From an uncultured Collinsella sp. (GTDB taxonomy: Bacteria; Actinomycetota; Coriobacteriia; Coriobacteriales; Coriobacteriaceae), in contig UQSC01000034.1 in assembly GCA_900543615.1 (NCBI GenBank), forward strand, positions 1-17,059: 17,059 nucleotides of DNA, in the 5' to 3' direction. The stretch's first letter is position 1. Each line of letters starts with the position of its first letter. Below, piece after piece: positions 6,639 through 13,524 of this stretch. Position numbers and translations under genes: made by a program. The notes under the pieces are model-generated. The model saw only the letters and a program-made list of their open reading frames with translations, was not told where the DNA came from and did no database searches.

Positions 6639-7385
6639 ATGGAAAAGCTGGGAGTTATCGGCGGCATGGGCGCCGAGGCCACGTCGTATTACTACGACCA
6701 GGTGGTGCGTCATACGGCTGCTGCCTGCGATCAGGAACATATCGACATGGTGGTACTCTCCAAGTCGACCATGCCCGACCGCACGCTGGCCATTAAGACC
6801 GGCGAGCATGCCAAGCTGCTGGCGACCATGAAAGAGTGCGCCCAGGCACTCGAGTCGCTGGGCTGTGCACACATTGCCATTCCCTGCAACACGTCACACT
6901 ACTTCTATGACCAGATCCAGTCGTTTACGAAGGTGCCGATTATCCACATGCCGCGTGAGTCGGTGCGCTATGCCCTTGCGGGTGCGGTGATGGGGGAGTG
7001 CGAGTTCGACCCCAACCTGAGTATGCCGGCCGAGCCGGTGCACAAGATTGGCATTATGGGAACCGATGGCACCGTGGGCGCGGGCGTCTACGGCCGCGAA
7101 TGTAAGGCTGCGGGTGTTGAGGTCGTCTATCCCAGCGAGAAACGTCAGAACGATGTGATGTCGCTTATCTACGATGATGTGAAGGCCGGACGTGAGCCCG
7201 ATATGGATAAGTTCGACCGCGTGATGTGGGAGTTCGCCCGTAGCGGCTGCGACCGCGTCATTCTGGCCTGCACCGAGCTCTCGGTGCTGCAGAAGTACCG
7301 AGAGATGCCCGAGATCACCCTCGACGCCATGGATGTCCTGGTGCGCGAATCCATCATCCGTAGCGGCGCCCCCTACCGCCTCTAG
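6639..7385 (+). CDS. Aspartate/glutamate racemase family protein
   Basis: 248 residues from the ATG at 6639, with AAGGAGG (6627-6633) 5 bases upstream; a frame extended to 6555 would swallow the ribosome site and putative promoter. The family is the two-cysteine, PLP-independent amino-acid racemases. It shows the GVIGGMGAEATSYYY opening, first catalytic Cys83 in PCNTSH, and second Cys211 in LACTELSVL. Together with the upstream ligase this fits aspartate racemase (L-Asp to D-Asp), as in the E. faecium ligase/racemase pair. Glutamate racemase (MurI) is the alternative, but the PCNTSHYF form and the neighbour favour aspartate. Confidence 0.85.
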   Translation: MEKLGVIGGMGAEATSYYYDQVVRHTAAACDQEHIDMVVLSKSTMPDRTLAIKTGEHAKLLATMKECAQALESLGCAHIAIPCNTSHYFYDQIQSFTKVPIIHMPRESVRYALAGAVMGECEFDPNLSMPAEPVHKIGIMGTDGTVGAGVYGRECKAAGVEVVYPSEKRQNDVMSLIYDDVKAGREPDMDKFDRVMWEFARSGCDRVILACTELSVLQKYREMPEITLDAMDVLVRESIIRSGAPYRL

Positions 7386-7391
7386 CTTCCG

Positions 7392-7412
7392 ACCTGTCAA
7401 AAAGGGACAGGT
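7392..7412 (+). terminator. Small stem-loop after the racemase
   Basis: ACCTGTC (7392-7398) pairs with GACAGGT (7406-7412) around an A-rich loop and is followed by TAATTTT. It is a weak first terminator or a remnant of an intergenic repeat; a related GGGACAG...GGTGAA string occurs at about 10073-10092. Confidence 0.35.
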
Positions 7413-7444
7413 TAATTTTGGTAGGTTTTATCTGGTGAAACAGT

Positions 7445-7481
7445 AAGGCCTCGGCTCGTTTGGTGCGAGCCGAGGCCTTTT
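7445..7481 (+). terminator. Strong intrinsic terminator
   Basis: AAGGCCTCGGCTCG (7445-7458) pairs perfectly over 14 bases with CGAGCCGAGGCCTT (7466-7479) around a 7-base loop, and the T-run continues to 7481. It ends the racemase transcript and, with weaker U-content, could also serve the convergent EcfT transcript. Confidence 0.88.
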
Positions 7482-7509
7482 GCGTTGGGCGGTTGCTGTC
7501 AGTGGTGAA

Positions 7510-8256
7510 CTAGAACAGGAAGCCGATGGCGATGAGGGCGATGCTGACGATGAGCACGGCGATGTCTAGGCCCTTGATGGGGTAGCGCTTGTACGAGCTG
7601 GCGCGCGTACGCAGATAGAAGCCGCGCTGTTCTGCCGCCAAGGCTGTGGCATCGGTCTTGCCCACGCTCGAGATGAGCAGCGGCACGCACAGTGGCAGCA
7701 TGAGCTTAAGCTTCTTGATGGGGTTCTTGGTGTCGTACTCGACGCCGCGTGCGGTCTGCGCCTCCATGATGGCGTTCATCTCTTGACCAAACACCGGCAC
7801 GAAGCGCAGCGCCGTGGTAAAAGTGAAAGCATAGCGATACGGCACGTGCAGCACCTCGACGCAGGCGTTGGCAAGGTCGTTGAGCTTGGTCACCATGAGC
7901 ATGAGGATGAGTGGTAACGCCACACCCAGCAGGCGCAGACAGGCCTTCGATCCTGTGATGAGACCCGTGTCGGTGATAAAGCCCCACACCACGTTGCCAT
8001 CGCGCATAAAGGCCAGCTGGAGCACCAGCATGATAAGCGCGAGCGGAATCAGCAACTTGAGCAGCGAGAACAGACGGTCGACGACGCCGGCATAGGCACC
8101 CAGCGCAAGGGTGAGTGCCAAAAAGCCCAGCAGCGCCACGTAGGTGTCGGACAAGAAGATGCCGACGATGATGGCGGCGGCGAGGCCCAGTTTGACGACG
8201 GGATTCAGGCGATGCAGCAGCGTATCGCCCGGCATGTAGTCGATGACGTTAACCAC
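7510..8256 (-). CDS. ecfT: ECF transporter T component (EcfT)
   Basis: 248-residue membrane scaffold that couples the ATPases to the substrate-binding S component in energy-coupling factor importers. Several hydrophobic helices are visible (LAAAIIVGIFLSDTYVALL, LLIPLALIMLVLQLAF, LLGVALPLILMLMV, and a C-terminal IAVLIVSIALIAIGFLF). The two Ala-Arg-Gly coupling motifs appear as AQTARGVEYD and a variant AAEQRGFYLRT; these helices insert into the ATPase grooves. The GTG start at 8256 was chosen because AAGGAG lies 10 bases upstream. It overlaps the ATPase stop by 8 bases (GTGGTTAA), indicating translational coupling. The open frame extends to 8289. Confidence 0.88.
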   Translation of the reverse strand: MVNVIDYMPGDTLLHRLNPVVKLGLAAAIIVGIFLSDTYVALLGFLALTLALGAYAGVVDRLFSLLKLLIPLALIMLVLQLAFMRDGNVVWGFITDTGLITGSKACLRLLGVALPLILMLMVTKLNDLANACVEVLHVPYRYAFTFTTALRFVPVFGQEMNAIMEAQTARGVEYDTKNPIKKLKLMLPLCVPLLISSVGKTDATALAAEQRGFYLRTRASSYKRYPIKGLDIAVLIVSIALIAIGFLF

Positions 8257-10001
8257 GGTGGACCATCTCCTTGGTAATTCGAACGACATCGGTGACCTCG
8301 CTCACCTGCGCAAAAGCGGGCGAGACGGAAGATGCCAGACGGCGCGAGAGTTCGATGACCTGGGGCGGCTCAACGTAGGCATGCTGCATGAGTTCGATGT
8401 TCGAGAACAGCTCGTGCGTGCGGCCGCGGTCGAGGATGCGACCGTCGGCCATTACCACAATGCGCTCGGCAAAATCCGAGACGACTTCCATATCGTGGCA
8501 GACCATGATAACGGCGCAACCGCGCTCGGCCATGGTGCGAACCGTTTCCATGACGGTCATGCACTCGCGGTAGTCAAGGCCGCTCGTGGGCTCGTCGAGC
8601 ACGACGATCTTGGGCTCAACCACTACGACGGAGGCAAGCGCCACCATTTGTCGCTGGCCGCGCGAGAGCGAGAAGGGCGCCTCGTCGGCCGGCAAGCCAA
8701 AGCGGTCGATGACGAGCTGGGCGCGACGCAGCGCCTCGGCACGGTCGATGCCGGCAAGCTCCAGGCCAAAGGCGACCTCGTCGAGCACGGTGCCCTTGCA
8801 GATCTGACGGTCGGGGGTTTTGGAAGAGCGTTGCGACCTCGCGGGCAATGCGGCTCGTGGGGACGGTTGCAGTATCCAGTCCCGTGACGCGCACGCTGCC
8901 CGAGGCGGGCTTAAGCAGGCCCGTGAGCAGCTTGGTGAGTGTGGTCTTGCCGGCACCGTTCTGGCCGACGATGCCCACGAGCTCGCCAGGATAGAGCGTC
9001 AGGCTAAGGTCGTGTACGGCGGCTCCGCCATTGGGATAGGCAAACTCAACATGGTCGAAGGTGAGTACGGGTTCGGCGTCCTTGGCATGAGGACGCAACG
9101 ACGGTGCATGCGGGGAACCGGCGGGCGCCTGGGCTTCGATAGCCGCGTGTGCGGGGTCGACGATGCCCGAAATCAGGCGCTCGGCCTCATCGACATCCAA
9201 GCAGGGGGTACCGCTTACCAGGCCATCGGCCTCGAGGCTATTGAAGATACGCGTGACGCGAGGGCAGTCGACGCCGATGGCACGGAGCTCGTCGGTATGC
9301 GCGAAGACCTCGTGTGGCTCGCCTTGCAGCGCGATTTCGCCATGGTTGAGCACGAGCACGCGGTTGCAATACTCCGAAAGCAGGGCGACTTTTTGCTCAA
9401 CGACGACGATGGTGATGCCGAGTGCACGGTTTGCCTCACGCAGGGTCTCGAAGACCAGCGTGGAGCTGGCGGGGTCGAGTGCCGCGGTGGGCTCGTCTAG
9501 AACCAAGACGCGCGGACGCATGGCGAGGATGGCGGCGATGGCCACCTTTTGCTTCTGTCCGCCCGAGAGGGTTGCGATCTCGCGGTCGCGCAGGTCGCTG
9601 ATGCCGACGGTCTCGAGCGTTTCGCTCACGCGCTGCTCGATCAGGTCGTGGGGAACGCCAAAGTTCTCGAGGCCAAAGAGCATCTCGTCCTCGACGACCG
9701 AGGCGACCATCTGCGTGTCGATATCCTGCAGCACGCTGCCGACGATCTGTGACACGTCGGTCAGCGAGACCTCGCAGGTGTCATGGCCGTCAACCATGAC
9801 GGACCCAAAGAACGCGCCGGTGTAGTGGTGGGGCACGGCACCTGACAGGCAGGCGGCAAGCGTGGACTTGCCGGCGCCCGAGGGCCCGATGATGCCGATG
9901 AAATCTCCCTTGTTCACGCTGAGCGAGATGTGGCTGAGCGCCTGCTCGGTCTGCGTGCCATAGGAGAACGAGACATCGTCGACGTTGATGATCGTTTCCA
10001 T
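8249..10001 (-). pseudogene. ecfA: Fused double ECF ATPase (EcfAA'), frameshifted as sequenced
   Basis: Two ABC ATPase domains in one chain, about 583 residues if the frame is repaired. Domain 1: Walker A GPSGAGKST (39-47), signature LSGGQ (145-149), Walker B VLVLDEP (Glu170). The switch His is replaced by Gln203 (VVVEQK). Domain 2: Walker A GQNGAGKTT (346-354) and Q-loop FQNP. Here one extra base in the G5 run at 8813-8817 (+ strand) shifts the frame. In the other frame it resumes with DRQICKGTVLDEVAFG, signature LSRGQ, VLDEPTSGLD and switch His in MVCHDME. The upstream frame as sequenced continues out of frame to 8616. AAAGG, 6 bases before the ATG, supports the start. Either a consensus error or a true loss; a single-base repair restores a normal protein. 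Confidence 0.85.
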
Positions 10002-10102
10002 GGATACCTTTCATAGTCATCGGAGTTTCTTGAATGACGAACCGTATAAGAACGTCCATGAGCTCGTTGTTTGGGACAGTCTTTGGTGGTGAAGTACGGA
10101 GA

Positions 10103-10203
10103 CGGCTTTACGAGGTGCCCCAGGTTGGCGCGAAAGAGGAACGAAGCGTACTTGGGTACGCGAGCGACGAATGAACGCCAAGATGGGGTGGCTCGTAAAG
10201 CCG
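10103..10203. repeat. About 100-nt imperfect palindrome between S and ATPase genes
   Basis: The outer arms CGGCTTTACGAG (10103-10114) and CTCGTAAAGCCG (10192-10203) are perfect complements. Inside, CCCCA (10118-10122) pairs with TGGGG (10184-10188), TTGGCG (10125-10130) with CGCCAA (10176-10181), and at the tip GCGTAC (10146-10151) with GTACGC (10156-10161) around TTGG. In RNA this would be one long rod. The layout recalls a palindromic intergenic element or a small MITE; no coding content. Confidence 0.65.
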
Positions 10204-10209
10204 AGCAGG

Positions 10210-10782
10210 TTAGTTGAGCTTAAGGGCCTTCTGGATGGGCATGTAGAGGGCGCCGACCAGAATGGCGTTAAAGACGGCGGTCATGGCGACGACGGGCAGC
10301 ATGGCGGCGGCGAGCTCGCCGACCACGCCGAGCATGGCCATCTTGATGATCATGAAGATGACGCCGGAGACAAAGGTGGTCAGGAAGGTTGCGACAATGG
10401 CGATGGCGGGCTTGACCTGACCGTTCTTGCCAGCGGCGTTGACGATGCCGGCCATGAGCATGGCGGCGATGCCCTCGGCGGCAAAATCGACGAACGGCGA
10501 AGTGGTGGTGATCTGGATCACGGCAGCCGAGATGAGGCCAATAACGAGCGCCTGGCCGATGTTGGGGCGAACGACCAGGATGGTGAGGCAGAAGGCCGAG
10601 ATGATGAACTCGGGGCTGATCATGCCGCCCGAGATGCCCGAGATGGCCTTGCCGACGGTGAAGTTGAGGATGAAGCCGGCGGCGAGCAGGATGGCAAGCA
10701 GGACGAGGGCGCGGACATCGAGTTTGCCGCGGTCGGCGGTCTGGACGGTGCGGGGCTGGGTGGCGGCGGTGTTCTGAGACAT
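10210..10782 (-). CDS. trpP: ECF transporter S component, probable tryptophan (TrpP-like)
   Basis: 190-residue integral membrane protein with about six hydrophobic helices (ALVLLAILLAAGFILNFTVG, PEFIISAFCLTILVV, ALVIGLISAAVIQITT, IAAMLMAGIV, IAIVATFLTTFVSGVIFMII, LPVVAMTAVFNAILVGALY). It would bind the vitamin or amino acid and hand it through the EcfT/ATPase module encoded downstream. The ATG at 10782 has GAAAGGA 8 bases upstream; the frame is open to 10812 but without a site there. General resemblance to the TrpP family is from memory. The stronger evidence for tryptophan is the Trp-codon leader peptide and terminator directly upstream. Substrate is therefore inferred. Confidence 0.72.
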   Translation of the reverse strand: MSQNTAATQPRTVQTADRGKLDVRALVLLAILLAAGFILNFTVGKAISGISGGMISPEFIISAFCLTILVVRPNIGQALVIGLISAAVIQITTTSPFVDFAAEGIAAMLMAGIVNAAGKNGQVKPAIAIVATFLTTFVSGVIFMIIKMAMLGVVGELAAAMLPVVAMTAVFNAILVGALYMPIQKALKLN

Positions 10783-10859
10783 GGTGAAAATCCTTTCGGA
10801 AGGGGAGTGCAAGAGAAAAGCGGAGGCGCGTGATGCGAATGCGATCGGGCTCGAGATAG

Positions 10860-10890
10860 AAAAAGGCCCCCGGTCGAAACCGGAGGCCTT
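10860..10890 (-). terminator. Trp-attenuator terminator hairpin
   Basis: On the minus strand AAGGCCTCCGGT (10890-10879) pairs over 12 positions, one a G-U wobble, with ACCGGGGGCCTT (10874-10863). It is capped by a UUCG tetraloop and followed by a run of five U ending at 10860. It sits between the leader peptide and the S component, about 80 bases before the S-component ATG. A competing upstream pair, GGCGTGA (10958-10952, within the Trp-Arg-Asp codons) with TCACGCC (10921-10915), would be blocked by a ribosome stalled at the Trp codons. A weak alternative pairing of 10921-10918 with 10898-10895 could act as antiterminator. Confidence 0.85.
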
Positions 10891-10926
10891 CCAATCACCT
10901 AGAGCGCAAAAACAGGCGTGAGGGAC

Positions 10927-10995
10927 TCACTGTCGACCGATCGTATTCGCATCACGCCACCACCAGTTGTTAAGAGACTTCATCGTGTTCTTCAT
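10927..10995 (-). CDS. Trp leader peptide (attenuation ORF, three tandem Trp codons)
   Basis: A 22-codon ORF starts at ATG 10995 with an excellent ribosome site, AAAGGAG, 8 bases upstream (11010-11004). It ends at TGA (10929-10927), 37 bases before the terminator hairpin. The core reads LNNWWWRDANTIGRQ, with Trp at codons 11-13 (10965-10957). Actinobacterial trp leader peptides are known to carry such Trp runs followed by Arg. Low charged Trp-tRNA would stall the ribosome here and change the RNA fold so the downstream terminator does not form. The ORF is too short for routine gene calling. Confidence 0.9.
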   Translation of the reverse strand: MKNTMKSLNNWWWRDANTIGRQ

Positions 10996-11053
10996 GTCGG
11001 TGGCTCCTTTCGTGATGCCATGGCGCGGTCGCACCTAGTTGTTGTTGCGCTGC

Positions 11054-11062
11054 ACTATAGCA
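11054..11062 (-). promoter_or_regulatory. Extended -10 promoter of the Trp ECF operon
   Basis: On the minus strand TGC-TATAGT (11062-11054) is an extended -10 element (TGn plus TATAGT). It lies about 45 bases upstream of the leader-peptide ribosome site. No good -35 is needed for this class and none is obvious. Confidence 0.5.
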
Positions 11063-11080
11063 CAGCAAAGTGTGTGCGGG

Positions 11081-11119
11081 GAAATCTTTTTTGAAAAGAT
11101 TTCAGGCGGGTTTCCCGCC
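11081..11119 (-). terminator. Tandem hairpins upstream of the Trp operon
   Basis: Two adjacent hairpins: GAAATCTTTT (11081-11090) with AAAAGATTTC (11094-11103) around TTG, and GGCGGG (11105-11110) with CCCGCC (11114-11119) around TTT. Read on the minus strand the GC hairpin is followed by TGAAATCTTTT, so it works as a terminator behind the dipeptidase gene and shields the Trp promoter from read-through. Confidence 0.6.
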
Positions 11120-11133
11120 GGTCAAAAGAGTGG

Positions 11134-11177
11134 GCTGAGCGGGCGAGAGGCTGCCATTGCTGCCTTGCCCGCTCAGC
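11134..11177 (-). terminator. Dipeptidase gene terminator stem
   Basis: GCTGAGCGGGC (11134-11144) pairs perfectly with GCCCGCTCAGC (11167-11177), with further AGGC/GCCT pairing in the loop. It begins 7 bases past the dipeptidase stop. On the minus strand a CTCTTTT tract follows a few bases later (11130-11124). Confidence 0.7.
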
Positions 11178-11184
11178 TAAGACG

Positions 11185-13116
11185 TTACTCCTTATTGCGA
11201 CGGTAGAGGAAGTAACCGCCCGCGGAGATGACGGCAACGCCAGCGATGGCGAATGCGGCCACCATGCGGCCATCAAAACGATCGCCAGTGGTGGGCAGGC
11301 CGCCCTTGGTGTTCGTCTTGTTAGTGGTTACCGTGGTCGTGGTGTCGGACTTGCCAGGCTTCTCAGGCTTGGCGGCCGGCTGCTCGGGCTTAGCGGGCTG
11401 CTCGGGAGTGCCAGGCTGCTCAGGAGTGCCGGGCTGATCCGGGGTGACCGGATCGGTGGCAAGAGCATCCTTGGCGTAGGTGATGGACACCTTGAGGCCG
11501 TTGGTCTCGGTGTTCAGGTCGCTTGGGGTAAAGGGCTGGTCGAAGTTTTCGGCCTTCTGATAGGCGCGCATCTCCTGGAGCAGTGCCTTGCACTTCTTGT
11601 AGGTGTTCTCGGTAGCAGCCTTGCCGGCCTTGTTGGCCAGGGCAGTGCGGCCCTCGGTGGTCGTCTCGGCCAGCATGGCGGCGTCAACTTCCTTGTTCTG
11701 CTCGATAAGCTCGTTCTGGAGCGCATCGAGGTAGGCACGGACGCTGACACCAAGGGTGTCAGGGTTCTCAAAGCAGAGCGAGCTGATGTCCATGAGGACG
11801 TAGTTGATTGAGTTCTCGGGCTCCTCGTTGTACACGACGTCAGTCTGGTTGCAGTGATCGAAGGAGACGGTCTGATCGCTGAAGTACGGGCTGACCTCAG
11901 TTATCAGAGCGGAGTACAACGGGATGGCGACGGAGTACGCGGCGCGGGAGAGCATTTCCCACTGGATGGTAGCGACTTCGGGGTCATACCCGCGACGAAT
12001 CTGGAAGAGGTTGATCTCGGTGTTGCGCTCGCTGCCGATGCAATAAACACCATCAGTGTTCGCGTTGAGGCCAGGGACGTTCTCGCCGCGGTTGCCAAAG
12101 GCACGAATCAGCTCAAAGGTGCTCCAGCCAGACTTGCCAGGCCTGAAGAACAGGGGCTGGATTTCGCTGACCATGGCTCCCTTTTGGTCAGGTTTTCCAT
12201 CCTTCTTTACTGTGATAATGTCGTAATCTGTGCCTTCGGTCAGCTGACTACCAAAATAATCGCGGCCTTGCACATAGCGGGACCACTGGTTTACGCCGGA
12301 ATCGGCGAGGCTTTCGCCATACGTTTGGGCGACATCGAATTTGCCGTCAGCGGAGTATTTGGCGAAGCCCTTCTCCACGGGCATGGACTCGATGCCCTCG
12401 GAGTGTAGGCAGTTCTCGGGGTCATCAAGGTCGACATCGTAGTTGAGGCTCCCGATATTAGGGTTGAGCGACGCGACGTCGTCAGCGAGCTTCATGGCGA
12501 TCCACTGATGGGCGGAAAGTGTGGCGAACAGCCAGGTCTCGTTGTTGTCGGCGATGATGATCTGGTCGTTGGTGCAGACGCCTTGATCATCGATCAGTCT
12601 GCCGAGAAGCTCGACGCCCTCGCGGGCCGTGGCGCTCTCGCCCAGGATGATGCTGCCGTAACTGTACTCGCCCAGACCCACTTTCTCATCGATGTGGTCT
12701 GCTGCATCGGCCTCCTCGTTATAGGAAGTGCTTAGCGTGGCAGAGCAGGAGACGCCCTTCTCGTTGATTCCGGCCTCGGAATAGGCGTCGGTGCGACCCA
12801 TCCAGTTGGAGGGGTGGTCGCGTACATAGCTGTAACGATAGGTAGGCTTGTTCGAAGTGTATTCAAAAGCAGATTCAATCGAGCTGTACTTAAAGCCAGG
12901 TTCGTGGGCAGGTTCGATGCCGTAGTGCTTAAGATAGCGCTTGCCAAAGTCCTCGGCGCGGCCGTAGTACGTATTGCCGTCGGCCGTATAGTTTTTGCCC
13001 ATGTACATCTGCGTGCAGGCGAGCGCAGATGTCGGCATGGACATGATGGTTGCAGCTCCAAAGGCGAGGCCTATGCCTAGCTTCTTGAGCGCGTTGACGG
13101 GGTGAGTTTTCCTCAT
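11185..13116 (-). CDS. Secreted C69-family dipeptidase with LPTTG wall anchor
   Basis: 643 residues. A signal peptide ends at ALA, so mature Cys34 becomes the N-terminal nucleophile (ACTQMYMGKNYTADGNTYYG), as in the C69 (U34) dipeptidases, which mature by exposing an N-terminal Cys. Other family-like segments are YGRAEDFG, GINEKGVSCSATLS, IIIADNNETWLFAT and HQWIAMKLADD. A helical region (about 470-545) precedes a Pro repeat region (TPDQPGTPEQPGTPEQPAKP, about 565-597), then the sortase motif LPTTG (607-611), a hydrophobic helix and the RRNKE tail. It should sit on the cell wall and release amino acids from dipeptides outside the cell. GGAGGG lies about 4 bases before the ATG. Transcription probably ends in the hairpins just downstream. 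Confidence 0.88.
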   Translation of the reverse strand: MRKTHPVNALKKLGIGLAFGAATIMSMPTSALACTQMYMGKNYTADGNTYYGRAEDFGKRYLKHYGIEPAHEPGFKYSSIESAFEYTSNKPTYRYSYVRDHPSNWMGRTDAYSEAGINEKGVSCSATLSTSYNEEADAADHIDEKVGLGEYSYGSIILGESATAREGVELLGRLIDDQGVCTNDQIIIADNNETWLFATLSAHQWIAMKLADDVASLNPNIGSLNYDVDLDDPENCLHSEGIESMPVEKGFAKYSADGKFDVAQTYGESLADSGVNQWSRYVQGRDYFGSQLTEGTDYDIITVKKDGKPDQKGAMVSEIQPLFFRPGKSGWSTFELIRAFGNRGENVPGLNANTDGVYCIGSERNTEINLFQIRRGYDPEVATIQWEMLSRAAYSVAIPLYSALITEVSPYFSDQTVSFDHCNQTDVVYNEEPENSINYVLMDISSLCFENPDTLGVSVRAYLDALQNELIEQNKEVDAAMLAETTTEGRTALANKAGKAATENTYKKCKALLQEMRAYQKAENFDQPFTPSDLNTETNGLKVSITYAKDALATDPVTPDQPGTPEQPGTPEQPAKPEQPAAKPEKPGKSDTTTTVTTNKTNTKGGLPTTGDRFDGRMVAAFAIAGVAVISAGGYFLYRRNKE

Positions 13117-13135
13117 TTTCCCTCCCAGCGTGCGA

Positions 13136-13159
13136 AAGCCCTCTGTCGCCAGAGGGCTT
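13136..13159 (-). promoter_or_regulatory. GNRA-capped hairpin in the dipeptidase 5' leader
   Basis: On the minus strand AAGCCCTCTG and CAGAGGGCTT form a perfect 10-pair stem with a GCGA (GNRA) tetraloop, followed by only a short T-run. It lies about 20 bases before the ATG, just upstream of the ribosome site. It may stabilise the mRNA 5' end, act as a weak attenuator, or modulate translation. Confidence 0.5.
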
Positions 13160-13351
13160 CAGCCAATAAAGACACCCCATTAGCGTAACGAACTGGAAAC
13201 AATACTCATCTATGAAAGACACTTACTCGATAAGCGTGATGAAATATGCGACGAGCGGTTAATTGTACTCAGTTTGTAGCTTTACTTTAATAAAGACGCC
13301 CTGTAATTACTGTAGCCGAATAAAGTAGCTGGGAATGCCTGAAATGAAAAT
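13160..13351. other. AT-rich intergenic region with AATAAAGAC repeats
   Basis: No gene is supported in this stretch upstream of the dipeptidase. It holds direct repeats: AATAAAGACACCCC (13165-13178), ATGAAAGACAC (13212-13222), AATAAAGACGCCC (13289-13301) and a partial AATAAAG (13319-13325). These are candidate binding sites for a regulator of the dipeptidase. I could not fix a promoter with confidence. Confidence 0.4.
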
Positions 13352-13386
13352 CCCCTGCTGTTTGGCAAACGCATAAACAGCAGGGG
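13352..13386 (-). terminator. Terminator of the lipid kinase operon
   Basis: CCCCTGCTGTTT (13352-13363) pairs perfectly over 12 bases with AAACAGCAGGGG (13375-13386). On the minus strand it is followed by ATTTTCATTTC. It lies 36 bases past the stop of the 30-residue membrane protein. Confidence 0.85.
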
Positions 13387-13422
13387 AGACGATAATTGGA
13401 TGAATATCATACCAATGTGGAA

Positions 13423-13515
13423 TTACTTCTTCCGGCGGTGAATCACGTTGATCGCATAGCCGACGAGCATGGCCAAAACGATGATGATAAAGCCGAGCAG
13501 GGGATTGTCGTTCAT
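13423..13515 (-). CDS. 30-residue single-pass membrane protein
   Basis: A small ORF: a short polar N-terminus MNDNPL, a hydrophobic helix (LLGFIIIVLAMLVGYAINVI) and a basic tail HRRKK. AGGAGG (13526-13521), 5 bases before the ATG, overlaps the TAG stop of the upstream lipid kinase gene, a layout typical of translational coupling. A strong terminator follows. The ribosome site, composition and position support a real gene. Function is unknown; it might anchor or regulate the lipid kinase at the membrane. Confidence 0.75.
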   Translation of the reverse strand: MNDNPLLGFIIIVLAMLVGYAINVIHRRKK

Positions 13516-13524
13516 AGGGTCCTC

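Noticed and set aside
5280..6872. 530-codon open frame on the minus strand
   Set aside because: It lies opposite the ligase and racemase genes, both clearly recognised, and results from GC-rich codon bias; its product is low-complexity Ala/His/Val with no family.
8800..8821. Programmed ribosomal frameshift in the ATPase
   Set aside because: The tract could slip, but no stimulatory structure or adjacent stop is evident and such genes are not known to be frameshift-expressed; an indel or sequencing error is simpler.
8243..9500. Plus-strand open frames over the ATPase region
   Set aside because: Shadows of the ABC ATPase on the other strand.
10171..10833. 220-codon plus-strand open frame, Asp/Gly/His rich
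   Set aside because: Antisense to the S component, whose membrane helices and ribosome site are convincing.
11388..11440. Tandem repeat as a CRISPR-like or mobile repeat
   Set aside because: It encodes the Pro/Glu/Gln repeats of the dipeptidase wall-spanning region.
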